Below are positions 35,301 through 47,868 of a stretch of DNA of 64,000 bases, in pieces. Made by a program: the position numbers and the translations under genes. This DNA is from Penium margaritaceum (Eukaryota > Streptophyta > Zygnematophyceae > Desmidiales > Peniaceae). The stretch is from contig SZWC01003585.1 of NCBI GenBank assembly GCA_023375785.1, positions 87,187-151,186 on the forward strand. Reading direction: 5' to 3'. Under the pieces are notes generated by a model, which worked only from the letters and a program-made list of their open reading frames with translations, ran no database searches and had not been told where the DNA came from. Each line of letters starts with the position of its first letter. Position 1 is the first letter of the stretch.

Positions 35301-36760
35301 CGATGGAGTGTCAATGTCCATACGCATTGCATGACATGTGACCATTGTCTTAAAAAACAAGGTTAGAAACAAAAAGCATAGTGGAATCCTCGAACAACTT
35401 CTCACCCCTAGGACTCCCTGGGAGTACGTCAGCATGGACTTTATTACTGGTCTCCCATACAATGTCCATGACCACAATGGAATGGTAGTGGTTGTGGATT
35501 GTCTTATGAAGATGACATACTTCATTCCTACAACCACTGACATGAATGTAGAGGAAGCCACTCATCTATTCTTTGATGGTGCTATCAAGTACCACGGCTT
35601 GATGTTGTACATTATCTCTGATCAAGATACGCCAAGCACTTCAATGGTGAGTTGCAAATGTTGACAGTGTTTCACCCTAAAAAAATAGACAAATAGGAGG
35701 CATGAACTGCACTCTTGAGCAGATGCTACGTATATGGACCAAGCCATGAATGACCGGGTCAAACTCATGAAAGTGGCAGAGTTTACGATGAACAACTTGG
35801 TGAACGAGTCCACCCACTTCACGCTGTCCATGTTAAGCAATGGTGGACATCCAGTGGTGCCTTTTTTCTTATGAAGAGCTAGGAGGAAGAGCTAGTGTAA
35901 GAGGACATGTTCGTTCTACTCACACCTTTACAGAGAGCTTAGACTCCTTATTGTAGGTTAAAAATGGTCACCTCCAAGCTTCTCGACAATGACAAAAGAA
36001 ACATGTCGACAAAAGCCGTCGTGGGATCTTGTCTGAAATTGGCAGCAAAATGCTCAGCAGCTCAAAGCCCTTTGGCTGAAGTCTTCAGGGGCACAAAAAC
36101 GTATACCAAAGTGGATTGGGTTGTTTCCCATCGTTGGATTAGGCCAGTGGCATTCCAATTGCTGCTTCCGGCAAGTATGAAGATACATGATGTATTTCAT
36201 GTGAGCCTGCAGGCTCCATACATGGTATAGGGAACCGTTCAACCACCACCGGTAGTCCTTGCTGCCGCCGGTCAATATGAGGTCCTTCATCTACTCAGGC
36301 ACCAAGAGAGTACACTCTGGTCGTGGGTTGTTATCGATTACCTTGTTCATCTGGCCGGTTGTGAACTTGAACAAAAATCATGGGAGCTTGAATCTCTGTT
36401 GTCCAGATGGGTGGTGAACAAGTTACTGAGTAAGCTGGCAGCTTGCATAGATGGATACGTGGCAAGGGAAACCACCTAAAAAAATAGAGCAACATTCCCA
36501 CACAAAGGCATTCATGGATTGCGATCAGAGGAGATTGGGGACGCCTCAAATGGTTATTGTGTGGACGCTCTAGCCTGATAGGGGACAGGCTGCTGACCAA
36601 GAATGCTGACCAAGAAGCTACAACTTAGGTCCAAGTGCCATGCACGTGTTCATGTTTAGCTGGTGATTGAGATTCTTACTTTTTTTTCACAATGATGATG
36701 ACTCACTATTTGGCACTCTCAATTATTGTCCACAAACCAGGACGGTTCTCCCACCATCCT
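32333..36760 (+). pseudogene. gypsy K internal coding remains
   Basis: Gag-like stretches 32404-33400 (IKDFRQLGSSLEAYLSNYTTLVCQAKSFIKGDG; a Gly/Arg-rich part follows), the start of the RT 34772-35062, integrase core 35338-35664, and integrase C-terminal part 35964-36230. All are in plus sense and in the expected gypsy order. The region is much decayed, with many breaks; it cannot encode a working Pol. Confidence 0.75.
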
Positions 36761-36763
36761 GGG

Positions 36764-36793
36764 GATGGTGAAAGAAAAAGAAGTGGAAAAGAA
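36764..36793 (+). other. polypurine tract of gypsy K
   Basis: A 30-base run of almost only A and G (reads GGTGAAAGAAAAAGAAG, then TGGAAAAGAA) immediately before the 3' LTR. Confidence 0.8.
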
Positions 36794-37213
36794 TGTAGCG
36801 GGAGAGCCAATGGGCTATCCCACCTCACGATAGTAAGGGGGTGGCACGCAGCCGCGTCTCACTATTGCGAGAGTTGGCCGGTGGTCAGCCATCTATGAGC
36901 TACCAGCCCACTAGGTGTCCGGGGCTATTAAAGTGACTGGCGACCCACCGGCAAGCCACCAGCCGTCGATCAAGCTTGAGGCTTGATCGGTGGCCAGGAG
37001 GCCGCAAGGACTCAAGGATCCAGGCTTGTGGCCTCATGCCCTGCCCATCACTCACCCTCATCACTCGCAAGAGCAAGCAAGGACAAGGGAAAGAGGATGA
37101 GAGAGAGAGAGAGAGGGGGAGAGAGAGAGAAAGAGAGTAAGAGAAAATGAGAGAGTGAGAGAGAGAGAGAGAGGGAGAGAGAGGGAGAGAGAGAGAGGGA
37201 GAGAGAGAGAGGT

Positions 37214-37299
<86 letters not shown>

Positions 37300-37653
37300 G
37301 CACAAAATGTCTTATCAAGCCTCGTACATGACAATTTCATGCCGAGGCAAAAACAGAATTTGAGTTTTTTTAGGTCAAACTATGAGTTTCAAAACCGGAA
37401 AACTTGTGTGAAGTCACAAGTTTTCTTTTACTAGGGAGACCCCTTAGTTTTGCACCTAGAATGAGGGTGTGAGATAAGAACAGAAATGGGCCTCTGGAGA
37501 CTTGAAAGATTTGGGTCTCCTTGCATGTGTCATTGATGATGGTTGCCCCCAAGAGTGAAGCGGAGGGGAAAACCCCTTAAGCAATCTCTGGATGCCATTA
37601 TGCAAACTTTGACCACAACCTAAGTCAATGAGCTCGAGACATGACCTGTTATA
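36794..37653 (+). repeat. 3' LTR of gypsy K with (GA)n expansion
   Basis: 860 bp. It aligns with 25514-26225 but contains an expanded GA/CT microsatellite at about 37098-37296, where the partner has only GAGGATGAGGGATAGAG. CpG-containing palindromes of the solo copy are largely replaced by TG/CA here. Confidence 0.8.
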
Positions 37654-37658
37654 CAAGA

Positions 37659-40070
37659 AAACATCGCTCAAAACAAAACAATGGTGTAAATACAATAGAC
37701 ATGAGTGAAGAAATGGATTTAGAAAAAAATGATGGAAATAAAAAATACTTGATTCAAGATTTCATGTTAATTACTATGTCAGGTGGATGAAGGAAGATTC
37801 TAGGACCATTTTTCATACATATCTTTAAACTCAAGATCTGATAATAGTTGAACATATGTTTAAAAAATAGTTATGAATCAAATCCAATCATAGACGTATT
37901 GGTATCCCATATTTGATTTAAGTACATGCGTAACAACACGTTTTGAATTTATATCCCCTGGTTGAAATGCTTATTGTATGTGTGCCTCTGATATGAAATT
38001 TTCATCTTTAATGTATTTGGTAGCTAATTTACAATCGAGCTGAAAATTGGTCCATTTCTCTTCTGTCGTGCTGGAATGAGCAAAGGGTCAAACATTAAGC
38101 CTATTCTAGATTGGAAGTTTTCCTCGTTCGACATCAAGGTGGATCAAGGAATGCCCTTGATGTTAACTGTAGCCGGCCCCTGTCAAGGCCATTTGCAAGG
38201 GCCTATCATGCCGTGCGACAACCTGAAAATTGAATGCCGTCACCACCAATTCTTTGCATATTTGTTGCGTGGGATGTGCCATTGCATGCTAGGTTATGTT
38301 TCACATCCATCTTGTTTGTCGAGAGGAAGTCCGAAAAAAGGTAGCAGGCACCTTCTTCACTGGAGGAGTGAGTCTCGCATTGTATTTGAGCTCCCAAAAT
38401 TGGACAAGAAGAGACAGAAAACGAGGGAGAGTACTATTCAAATAAGTGGATGTTGAACGGAAAAGAATGAGGATACTTTGTAACCCTAAAATGCAATTGC
38501 ACATACCACTTGGCAGATGCGCAATAGGAATTAGTTTGAGTGCGATAGTAGATACCGGTCTCTTCACACCTTGAGATACTCTACAATGGACCAATTGAGT
38601 GCCAAAATCTTTTCACGTGGAGGTCTCTCTCAATTTCTTCTTGATGTGGGTGAAGAATAACCATCGATTGCTAAGTAGATTGATATCAAACATTACTCAA
38701 TCCCATTGCAGAGCCGGATGGATTCATCAAAGGTGACCTCTAACAGAGCTTGCATTTGATGAATAATTTTCTCTCTTTTCACTTCTGCATTGTGGAACTA
38801 TGTGCAATTTTGCGTCTAGTGTGATGAACCATGTGGTTCCCGATGTCAAGGGTTGTGGAGATGGCTGTCATCCTACGAGTACATGGAAGACATGGAAAAC
38901 TTTCAGTTTCTTGGAACACGTCATCTTTCCATGCATCAGAAGACACTGTCGAGTGTGATATCTGACATTTGCAACCAGCATTGCACTGGATTGTTTTGGG
39001 GAAAATGTTCACAAATGCAATTGGTATCACAGTTACAGAAACAAAATCAACATCTGGATTTCAGTACATTGTTTCTACATTTCTACAAGGACATGCCAAT
39101 CGGCAATCTTTCCAAAAATTGTTTTAATCTCCTTTAGATGAAAACTGACAAGGAATCACAGCAACTGTGGTTACCCAGCTGTCTACTATCATTGGTTTCC
39201 ACAATTTGTCAAGTAAATGACAATTTTGCGTGGAAACCACCATGGTCACATCAAAAGTGACTGCTGAAACTTGAGTTTCATTACATTTGTTTCCTGTACA
39301 ATCTGCTGTTCACTCACTGGAAGGCTGTCTTCTCTGGTGTATGGAGTTTTCCTCATGATAACATACATGTGGGATGTTGGATATAAAGAACACTTAGTTT
39401 CACTTCCAGAAGTCAAGAAAAAACAAAGTGGAAGGTATCCAGAGTCATGCTCTATCTGGAGTTGCTAGATGTTTGCAGACATTGGACAATATTTGAAGAC
39501 AATGTGTCCTATGATCTAAACACATTTTGTGACCGAAGCAAGTCTGCAACAAGGAATGACAACCACATATCGGAAAAAGAATTGGGAAGTCTTGCAACCC
39601 AAACTGAGTTTAACAGTAACACCATTACAATCATAGCATTAGATGTGATAAAATGATGTTTCAAACTGGGAAATGAAACCATTAACTTCACATTATTCAG
39701 CACTCAAATATGCTTACCTCATACTTCACATGCAGAACAACATAAAGCCATACTTTGGCTGCAAGGGAAGTCATTCTCATTTCATGTTGCATGCATGCAT
39801 GTAAAAGTCTCTTTTGAAAATTTCCTTACCTTGAAACCTTCCTTTGTTTATCTTGATTGACCTTTTATGCATCCTTTAAGTTACATCGTCATTGGTATGT
39901 GTGCAATTGACTTCGTAATCCATGGACGCCTAATGTGCAGTTTCACACCCTTGTTCCACACTCACATGGCTAGCCGACTTCTGTGTGTGGCTAAGCATTT
40001 ATCATTTTTTTCATTGTTCCACCTCATAAACCATGTGGAAGCTTCCTAGCCTTGGTGCTGCTGACATGGT
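37659..40070. other. no gene recognised, AT-richer unique-looking sequence
   Basis: About 2.4 kb with lower GC than its surroundings and only short frames on both strands. No LTR, transposase or tRNA-like signal was seen. It may be old host intergenic DNA. Confidence 0.45.
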
Positions 40071-40099
40071 GAAACTACCCAGTCAGCTCGCGTAGTAGC

Positions 40100-43000
40100 A
40101 AGCCAGCACGTGCAAGAAACAACAAGGGTTAGACTAGGGAGATGTGCAAAGATTTATAAGCTCCAATGTCTAAGAAATGCAAGGAGAGTCAACAACTGAC
40201 ATGCACGCACCATAAGCAGCTGTCATGGCGTACGCCGGGTCACACATGCAGCAGGATTAATTTGTCTGACAACTAGCCCAGAACCATTGTTTTGGCTGTA
40301 ACTCTGTGCACTAGCGACCAAATGATGCAGTGTCTCAACATGAAGACACAGAATCTAAAAAAAAATACTACGTTAGGTCACATGCATGGATATGGCTTTG
40401 AGTGGCAGACAGATAAAGCAAAGGCATGTAAACATGGCACATTGCGAGTCAACTAAGAAGATGGACTTAGTGCGTCAACTCCACCGGATATCAGTCTAGC
40501 AGCGTCGTGTCTTGTTGTCAGTCAGCTGCACGCCGATGTACATAAGCCGAGAGGACACAGCAATGAGAGATGCACAAAAAACCAACACTCCCCCATGACT
40601 CACAGGCACAATGGACATGGACGGGTAGCAGCATCCAATCGATAGACTCCTCTATGACAGGAAGAGACTCAAGTAGGGGTAAAGAGTGTAGATCACGGAC
40701 GCAAGCCAACCGCAATCACAACCTTCTTGAACAAGTCGCAATTCAATACCTTGGTCAAGAAGTCAGCCAGCTGTCGTGCTGTCTCAACCCACACGATAAT
40801 GATGTTACCGTCATGCCATAGCAAATGAACTCAACATTCATGTAGTGATACTCAACATTCATGTACTTTTTACATGTGTGATGCACGACTTCATTGTTGG
40901 GGATGGCCAGGACACTTTCATTGTCACACTACAACGTAATGGACATGACGAGCTTACGCAATTTGGATGATAGATGACACAACCACACACCCCCATATGC
41001 GCCTTTGCCAAGGGCCACGTACTCAACCTCAGCTATGGTGTGTGTAATGCACCCTTTCTTGCCACTACCCTAGAAAAGAGCCCTGTCACCAAACACACAG
41101 ATCCTGCTAGTGGGGCTCTTACTGTCTGGACTACCGGCCGGGTCATTGTAGGTGTAGCCCATCCCGTCAAACAGATGTTTAGTGGTGGAACATGGACCTC
41201 ACCGTTGGGTCAAGACGACCTAGCGTAGTACTCAGATCACAGCCTCAAAGTACAGGTGACGCGACTCCTGGGAGAATTGAGCCAAGATGTTGACGACAAA
41301 TGCGATGTGTGGGCGCGTTGTTGTGACGAGGAACATCAGTGACTCAATGACTCGCAGATACTTGGTCATGTCAACTGGCCCCCCCACAACGGTTGGATAA
41401 GGGGTTTTTAGTTTCATCTGGTCATCGGGTGACATGAGTCAGGATGCGCTCACCACAAGGGGTAGGTTCTTAGCAAAGCGAGTGGATTGGGTCTGCACGT
41501 AGGCAGCTTGATGGGCGTGCAAGATATCCATGGAGAAATCATACTCGAGCTCCATGCTCACGAAGACTCACGCCAACCCAAGGTCCTTGATCTGGTAGGC
41601 GGTGTGTAGCAGGTCCTAGAAACGCTAAACAGAAGCTATGTTGGGCAACGCGATTAGGAGGTTGTCAAAGTAGACGAGGACAACTGCAAATGTCTGGCCC
41701 TGTAGGCTGATTAACAATGTGGGGCTGGCAGTATTGCAAAGGAGGCCGCCGTGGAGAAGGGTGCGACTAATATCCTGGTTCCAACATTGAGGCACTGCTT
41801 TGGGCCACAAAGGGCCTTTCGCAACCATCAGACCTTGCTAGTGCAGTCCTCAAAGCCCGGAGGCTGCACCATGTAGAGTTCCTTGACCTCCAGTGAGACA
41901 TGGAGGAAGGCGTTGCTGACATCCATCTCATACAGCTCCGTCCCGTGTTCAGAAACCAGGCGGAAGAGCGACTGGCTAATGGAGAGCCGGCCAACTCGGG
42001 CAAAGATCTGGTCGTAATTAGCGCCAAGGACCTAGGCAAACCTCTTGCCTATGAGGCCAGCTTTGTACTTGTCTAAGGAATCGTTCGGTCTCTATTTGCG
42101 ACAAAAGGCCCATTTGGCATCGAAGGCCTTTTGGCGTGGAGGGAGATCGACGATGTCGTACACGTGGTGCTACCAAATACCAAAGAGCTTGTCGGCGCAC
42201 CCAGCATCCCGGTATGCCGCCTCAAGGGAAGCATGAGCCTTTTGCAGGATGACTTGGTCCTACGGGCGTGTCGTGGAGTAGAAAAAAAGGGAATGTGCAT
42301 GTTGAGCCATAGGTGGGACGATTGCGAGTGCGATCATGATGGCATGCTGGCGCTCCTAATGGAGCATGGTGCAGGCTATTGCAAACTTGAGTGGAGGTCT
42401 GCAATGATGGCCAAAGTGATAATGCTAAGGGCCTTATTGCGAGGGTCCCCACTCACGACAGTAGGGGTAGACAAGACACGTGGGGCGATGGGGGGGGGGG
42501 GAGGTGCCAAATGGCGATTTGCAATGTTCTACGTGCTTACTGGCGGCCTGGGTCAGAGGCAGCCGCCAAGGCCACACGTGTAGTACCGTAGTGCAGGATA
42601 TGGCACAAAGGGGGCAGCAAGAAGGTAGTACGAGGGGCTAGCAAAGGCAAACGGAGCTCCTGGCCCAGAGGGGCCAACAGTTGCGGACGGGGCTGCCAGC
42701 CGGTAGGGACCACAGACATGGACCGGGCTGCCAACCCGGAGGGACCAGCGGACATAGACAAGGCTACCGGTCAGGAGGGACCAGTGGACACAGACGGGGC
42801 TGTCGGCCCAAAAGGACCTGCAAGAACAGACAGGTTTACCATCCCAAAGAAGCGAGTAGGCGCAGTTGGGGCCGCCGGCCTGGGGGGGACCTGTGGACAC
42901 AGACGGGGCTACCGGCCTAAAGGAACCAATGGATAGAGATGGGTCTCCTGGCCTAAAGGGACTATAGAAGCATCCGGGGCTGCCGGCCAAAATGGACCAG

Positions 43001-45990
43001 CGGACACGGAAGGGGCTGCCGGCTCGGAGGGACCAGTGGACACGACTTAAGCTACTGACTCAGACGAGCGAGCGGACACAGATGGGGATGCCAATGTGGA
43101 GGGACCAGTTGACAGGACTAGGGAGACTAGCTCATAGGGACCAGCGGTCACGACTTGGAATGTTTGCCCAGAGGAGCCCACAAACGCAAGCGATGTGCTG
43201 CTTGGCAACCATAGGAAGGAGGACGGACTCACCACTCCCCGATGCGATGAGAGGGACATCGACAAACCAAAGCAACCGTGGACGCAAGAAAACAACTCAT
43301 CAAAGAAGAGAGCGTTGCGTGACTCCATGATGTAGTGTGGGCAGGGATCCTAGAAGCGCCAGGCTTTGGAATGAAGGGATGTATTGACAAAGGTGCAAGG
43401 ACGCCCTTGGGGGACAAGCTCCCCGCTCTACTATGGGACAAGACCGCACATAATGGCCACGCAGCCCGAGACGTGAGCAGGGAAAAGGTCAGCCTGTTGA
43501 CCGCACTAGTGCTAGTAAGGCGTGGATTGGTGGGGAAGGGGTCAGTGGGGAATTCGGTTCCAGACCTACGTCATGTAGGCCATGGCTTTGAAGCATAGGC
43601 CATCAAAGATGCCAGATTTAACTTGCATGGTGTTGATGACGTCAACCATGGTGCCGTTCCATAGCTGAAAAATGCCGTTCTGGGCTAGGGTGTAAGGCGC
43701 ATATGCCTCATCATGGATGCCAAGGTTGGCGAGGAAGGTCATTGTCTCTCCCATGTGTTTTCCACTGCAATCAGAACAGAAGCTGCAAAGAGAGTGACCC
43801 TAGTAACGCGCCGCACAGAGAAGCCATTCCTAAATGGTGGGAGTAACATTCCTCTTCTGCCAAAGGCAGAAGACCCAGCATTAGCGAGAGTAGTCATCAC
43901 TGAGGATGGGGACATTGCGCCCATGCTCCCTGATGGACTTCGTAGGAAGAGGATCCATGACGTTGCCATGAACCGAGTCAAGAGGCTTTGGACACAGAAG
44001 AGGAGGACAAAGGATAAGTGGACCGGTGCATGTTCCCCTGAGAGGAAGCAATGCAGTTAGTGGTGTACGACCAGGGGAAGGAGGCCGGGTGAAGGCCCTT
44101 GGCCGGCTAGGAGCGAAGCATGGTATCTATGGCCATAGACTGGACATGACACAGACGGTGGTGCCTGAGGTATGTGTGTTGCAGTGAGGGTGTGCTGGTG
44201 ACAAACACATGGCCTATGGTACCCGACATGGAGGGGACGGAGGGAAGAGAAGACGAACAAGGCACATGCCATAGGTTACCATGGGTGGTGGTGTATAGAA
44301 CAACAAGACCGGATGGATGTCACAATACAGTGCTAACTCCACCCGAGTGCAAGATGTCCATGCTCATGTAGTCAAGGGCGGTGACGAACAGTAGGCTGAG
44401 CTCAAGACCTGGGACAAAGAGGATGCTTGGCACAAAGACATCCATTTCGGGGCCGCAGTAAAGAACAACGCCAATGCCGCGAACAGATAACGCCTATCTG
44501 AAGCCCTTATGGACACTGGACACATCGCCAACGGGAGCAACCACACTGAAGGCCTCGCAAGAGGTTGTCATGTGATGCATGGCCTTGGAGTCGACGATCA
44601 AAGTCTTCGTAGGGTCCTGGACTGGAGTCCCCGAATCGCTAATACTCACAAGGCAGCAAGCAAGAGACGCGAATGGGCTAGACGGAGGTGTAAACCAAGA
44701 AAGCCAATCATCAATCCAGGCGACATTGTCGCAGAGAGGGGTAGGAGAGGAGGGCACGAGAGATGGAAAAATGTACAAAGAAGCAAGACACAACCGCAGC
44801 TCAGTCTCAGTCATTCCGGGAAAGGCAGACGAGCGGGTGGTGATGCAAAATGTACTTCCGTTAGGGGGAGGGCAAGGGAGGTCGAGCTTGAGTGCCATGA
44901 ATTGCTCCAACTAATGCTCACCTGCGAAGGGCCCAGAATCGTAGACCGAATGCTGTGTGACTTTGCCAGAGTCTTGAAGGGAGGAGGGCTACACTGGTGA
45001 TGGAAAGGGAGGCGCCAACGGTTGAATATGGTGCTACTACAAAGTTAGCAATGGCGGTGCTCGTGTGGCTGTCAAGGGAGTGGAGCTGGCAGATAGGGTG
45101 GAGGCATCAGGGGTGGCAATAGCTATGGTAGTAGAGGCAAGATGGCGCTCGCACTAGTGACGCATGGTTGAAATGACGTGTTTCTTGTCTGTTAGGAGCA
45201 GGCACATGTACCACTTGTGTCTTGGTTGGCCACAGTTGTGGCAGACCAAACCACCACCACTGGACTCGGTCGCCTATTGCTACTGGCCCTTGCCCTTCTT
45301 GCCCTTGCACTTCTTCCTTAGCGACAAGGAGCTAGTGGATGTAGGGATTGCGGGGGAGGCAATGGTCACAGAGGTGACAGCCATGGAGGCAAGGGCAATG
45401 GAGGCAGGAACTTCTGTGCACTAGATGCCAGCTCCAGATGAGCCTCCTCAATCCTGAAAGATAGCTCATATATCTTCCGCATGAGGGTTCCCTAGGTCGC
45501 TATCGTGGTGAGGACCTCTTGGGTGTAATGGACAAAGACGTCAGCAAACGTGTTGGTGGCACCGCCCTTGATGGTGAGGAGCGCGGCTAGAGGGGATAGA
45601 GTAGAGTTGCCCAGGCAGCAAAGGATGTCATCTGCTCGCTGCCAGTAAGATGTGATGGTCTCACTCTCCCCCATGTGTGGGGAGTTGAACTGCCAAAAAC
45701 GATGGCGGGTTTCAGGCTTGCTGGACAAGCGACGGGGACCTGTGAGGAAGTGCCACACGTATGCAAGGTTTGGAATCCCACCAGTAGTGAAGTTTCAAAG
45801 GAAAGGCTCGATGTTGAGGCGTCACACTAGAGGGGCAACCGGGACAAGAGCACGTACGGTGCGACTTGCATTATGTAGATTGCGGGGGAGCGGTCGTACA
45901 ACAAAGTATAATACAGCCTCAGGCCCTGGCCTTGTGCCCAAATACAGAAGTTGAGCTCCTTGCTTCAAAACTTCTCAACGGCTTGGAGCG
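40100..45990 (-). mobile_element. Ty1/copia element F (fossil), 3' LTR and coding part
   Basis: Minus-strand copia. The 3' LTR ends at 40587 (ACCAACA) followed by the purine tract (minus strand GTCATGGGGGAG); its left edge is uncertain. RNase H and RT about 40700-42200, repeat hinge 42650-43160, integrase about 43560-44000 (PYTLAQNGIFQLWNGTMVDV), protease region near 44560-44600, gag 45150-45980 with SWRRADDIL-type segments. It is colinear with element G. A matching LTR with a primer site lies at 50920-51761 in the same orientation, so F probably runs from about 40.1 to 51.76 kb with element C inserted in its leader. Many breaks, old. Confidence 0.75.
42650..43160 (-). repeat. minisatellite hinge in copia F
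   Basis: About 14 imperfect units of 36 bp around GGGACCAGYGGACACAGACGG. On the coding strand they would give about 12-residue Gly/Pro/Ser repeats between integrase and RT. Same position as 14250-14520 in element G but about twice as long. Confidence 0.75.
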
Positions 45991-47163
45991 GTGGGGGCAG
46001 GGTCTTGAAGTCCTTTGGCCTTCGACCAGCACCCAAAGTGGGGCCAAGGACTTAAGTCACCATTTTTCACTGTCAAAGGGTCTGCTGCTACGCTATGTAT
46101 TGAGTGGCCATAAAATCATTGGGGAACGCATGCCGAGGACGAAGGAAGGGTGGTAAGGCTACGAAATGGCTACATGATATCAGCATCTATAATGCTGCAA
46201 GTTGTTGTGTTAGTGCGGCAAGCTACTGGCAAATGACAGCAAGGGGGTTTGACAAGTCGTCAATAGAGCCGGTGGGTTGCTACTGGTGCGGGTATTGTTG
46301 CTGATACTACTACTGATGCTAAAGCAGCAAAAGAAGCTGCTGCTTCTTTTGCTGCTACTTGTACTAATACTACTACGACCGCTAGTGCTCGTGTTGCTAC
46401 TACTGTTGCTACTGCTACAGCTACAGTTGTGGAAGTTGTTGTTGCTCCTACTATTAATGTTGCTACAATGGCTACTACTACAGTGGTTATTGCTGTTGGT
46501 GCTGCTATTGCTATAGCTGCTGTAGTTGATACTAGAAAGGAGGGCTAGGGATTTCTCCTATAGAGAAGGACTCCTCACCAGGGCTATTAGCCATGCCCTC
46601 CCCCTTTGTTTTTGTCTTTGTTGGTCTCCCATTGCTTTCCCTCTTTTTATATGTTTTAGCTCTCTTGTTGCTAACATCTGTAGGGACGACAGTAATGAGG
46701 CTGAAACTTTGCTACTGACGTCAAAAGGAATCTGCTGTGGCTGATGACAAGAGCAAGGTGTTGCCAACCTTGTGTCTGCTGCTACTTTTTTGGGTGCTAC
46801 GACTGCTATGTCTGCTATAGCTACTATGGCTGTCGTGGCTGCCGTACCTGGTGTTTCTAGTATGGTTTGTCAAGGCAACTACAGTTGCTACCAATGCATG
46901 GGTGTTGTGGCTGAGTGGTTGCTATGATTGCTTCGGCTACGCAGCTGCTCTAGCTAACGTGTGTGTGGCTACATGGCCGCGTGGCTCTATGGTCGCGTGG
47001 TTATATGGCTGCGTGGCTGTGTGGATGTGCCACTGTGTGGGTGCGTGCCTGCATGGCTGCGTGGCCACATGGTGGTGCGATTGTGTATTGCGTAGCTATG
47101 CAGCTGATTACACAACTGTTGCAATGGCTTCTGTGTAGCTGTAGAAGTTGACGTGCAATAGTG
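45990..47163. repeat. leader-like region with triplet repeat and minisatellite
   Basis: Between gag of F and element C. 46262-46545 is a degenerate period-3 repeat of GCT/ACT/GTT; one frame reads as almost pure Leu, which is an artefact of the repeat. 46960-47090 is a minisatellite around CATGGCTGCGTGG. No real gene seen. Confidence 0.65.
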
Positions 47164-47168
47164 ACTAC

Positions 47169-47868
47169 TATTGGCATGAGGATGAGTGTGCACACTGGAG
47201 GGTCCCTAGCACTGGCTGGTTCACACCACCAACTGTTTTTGGAGAGATTGAAACTGTGGAGGCAACTGGTTCCAAGGATGGTAGAAAATGGATCAGGGAG
47301 TGAGGCAATAGTTTTGGCCTCAATTTACTTTCAATGAACTATTTTTCAAGGCTCACAAGCAGTGGAAGTTTATAGCCACTGATCTAAGATTTCCAGAACA
47401 CCAAAGCATGCTACAATTGAAGCTTCCTACTACATTCTATGGCTTCTAGAGTGTCTATTGGTAGGCTGTCCTTTTCCCACCCAGGAAGCCATCCCTTCCT
47501 TCCTCTAAAAGCTTCTGCCCCTTCCTAGATTCCTCAGCTTGCTTCTAGTAGGAGGGAAGGTATCCAGAAGACCGAGACACCTCTAGATGCCTTGTAGGAC
47601 AAGTCATCCCTTCTAGAAGGTGTGCCACCTTCCTGGACCCTCACCTAGCCTTCTAGACCATTAAGGAGGAATTCTAGAGTTTGAGCTCGCCTCCTGGCAT
47701 CTCTTTTCCACCTCCCTTGAGGCAGGGCAGAAATTGATCTTGTGGGACTTGAACCCGGGCCCTTGCCTCTATAGGTGGATACCATTAACCACGAAGCCAC
47801 CTTGGCTTGTACTTTTGGTGTTTCTTTTTGGAGTCACTCCTGCCATGGTGAGAAGCATTGCTCCAACA
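47169..47868 (-). repeat. 3' LTR of copia C
   Basis: Matches the other family-A LTRs. A box 47789-47799 (reads TGGCTTCGTGG), B box 47745-47755 (exact GGTTCAAGTCC). A TATAAA remains in sense near 47370. Confidence 0.9.

Larger units (their letters stand above)
25514..37653 (+). mobile_element. Ty3/gypsy element K with nested solo LTR and hAT (fossil)
   Basis: LTRs at 25514-26225 and 36794-37653, both beginning TGTAGCGGGAG and ending CCTGTTACA/CCTGTTATA, flanked by CAAGC (25509-25513) and CAAGA (37654-37658). A purine tract precedes the right LTR. Gypsy parts in plus sense: gag-like 32400-33400, RT start 34745-35065 (MGHRIPLQPEATPQFRPRNGL, MCVDCRTVNKLTVEN), integrase 35338-35664 (WEYVSMDFITGLP), integrase C-terminal adaptor about 36150-36230 ([10 protein letters not shown]). 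A solo LTR and a hAT transposon are inserted in its front half. The LTRs are strongly diverged and the coding region has many breaks: old. Confidence 0.8.

Noticed and set aside
37098-37296. CRISPR-like or satellite array
   Set aside because: Simple GA dinucleotide repeat without spacers.
37048-37340. Leu/Ser-repeat proteins on the minus strand
   Set aside because: Translation of the GA microsatellite in the K LTR.
46277-46516. 79-residue almost pure Leu protein
   Set aside because: Translation of a degenerate GCT/ACT triplet repeat; other frames are equally open.
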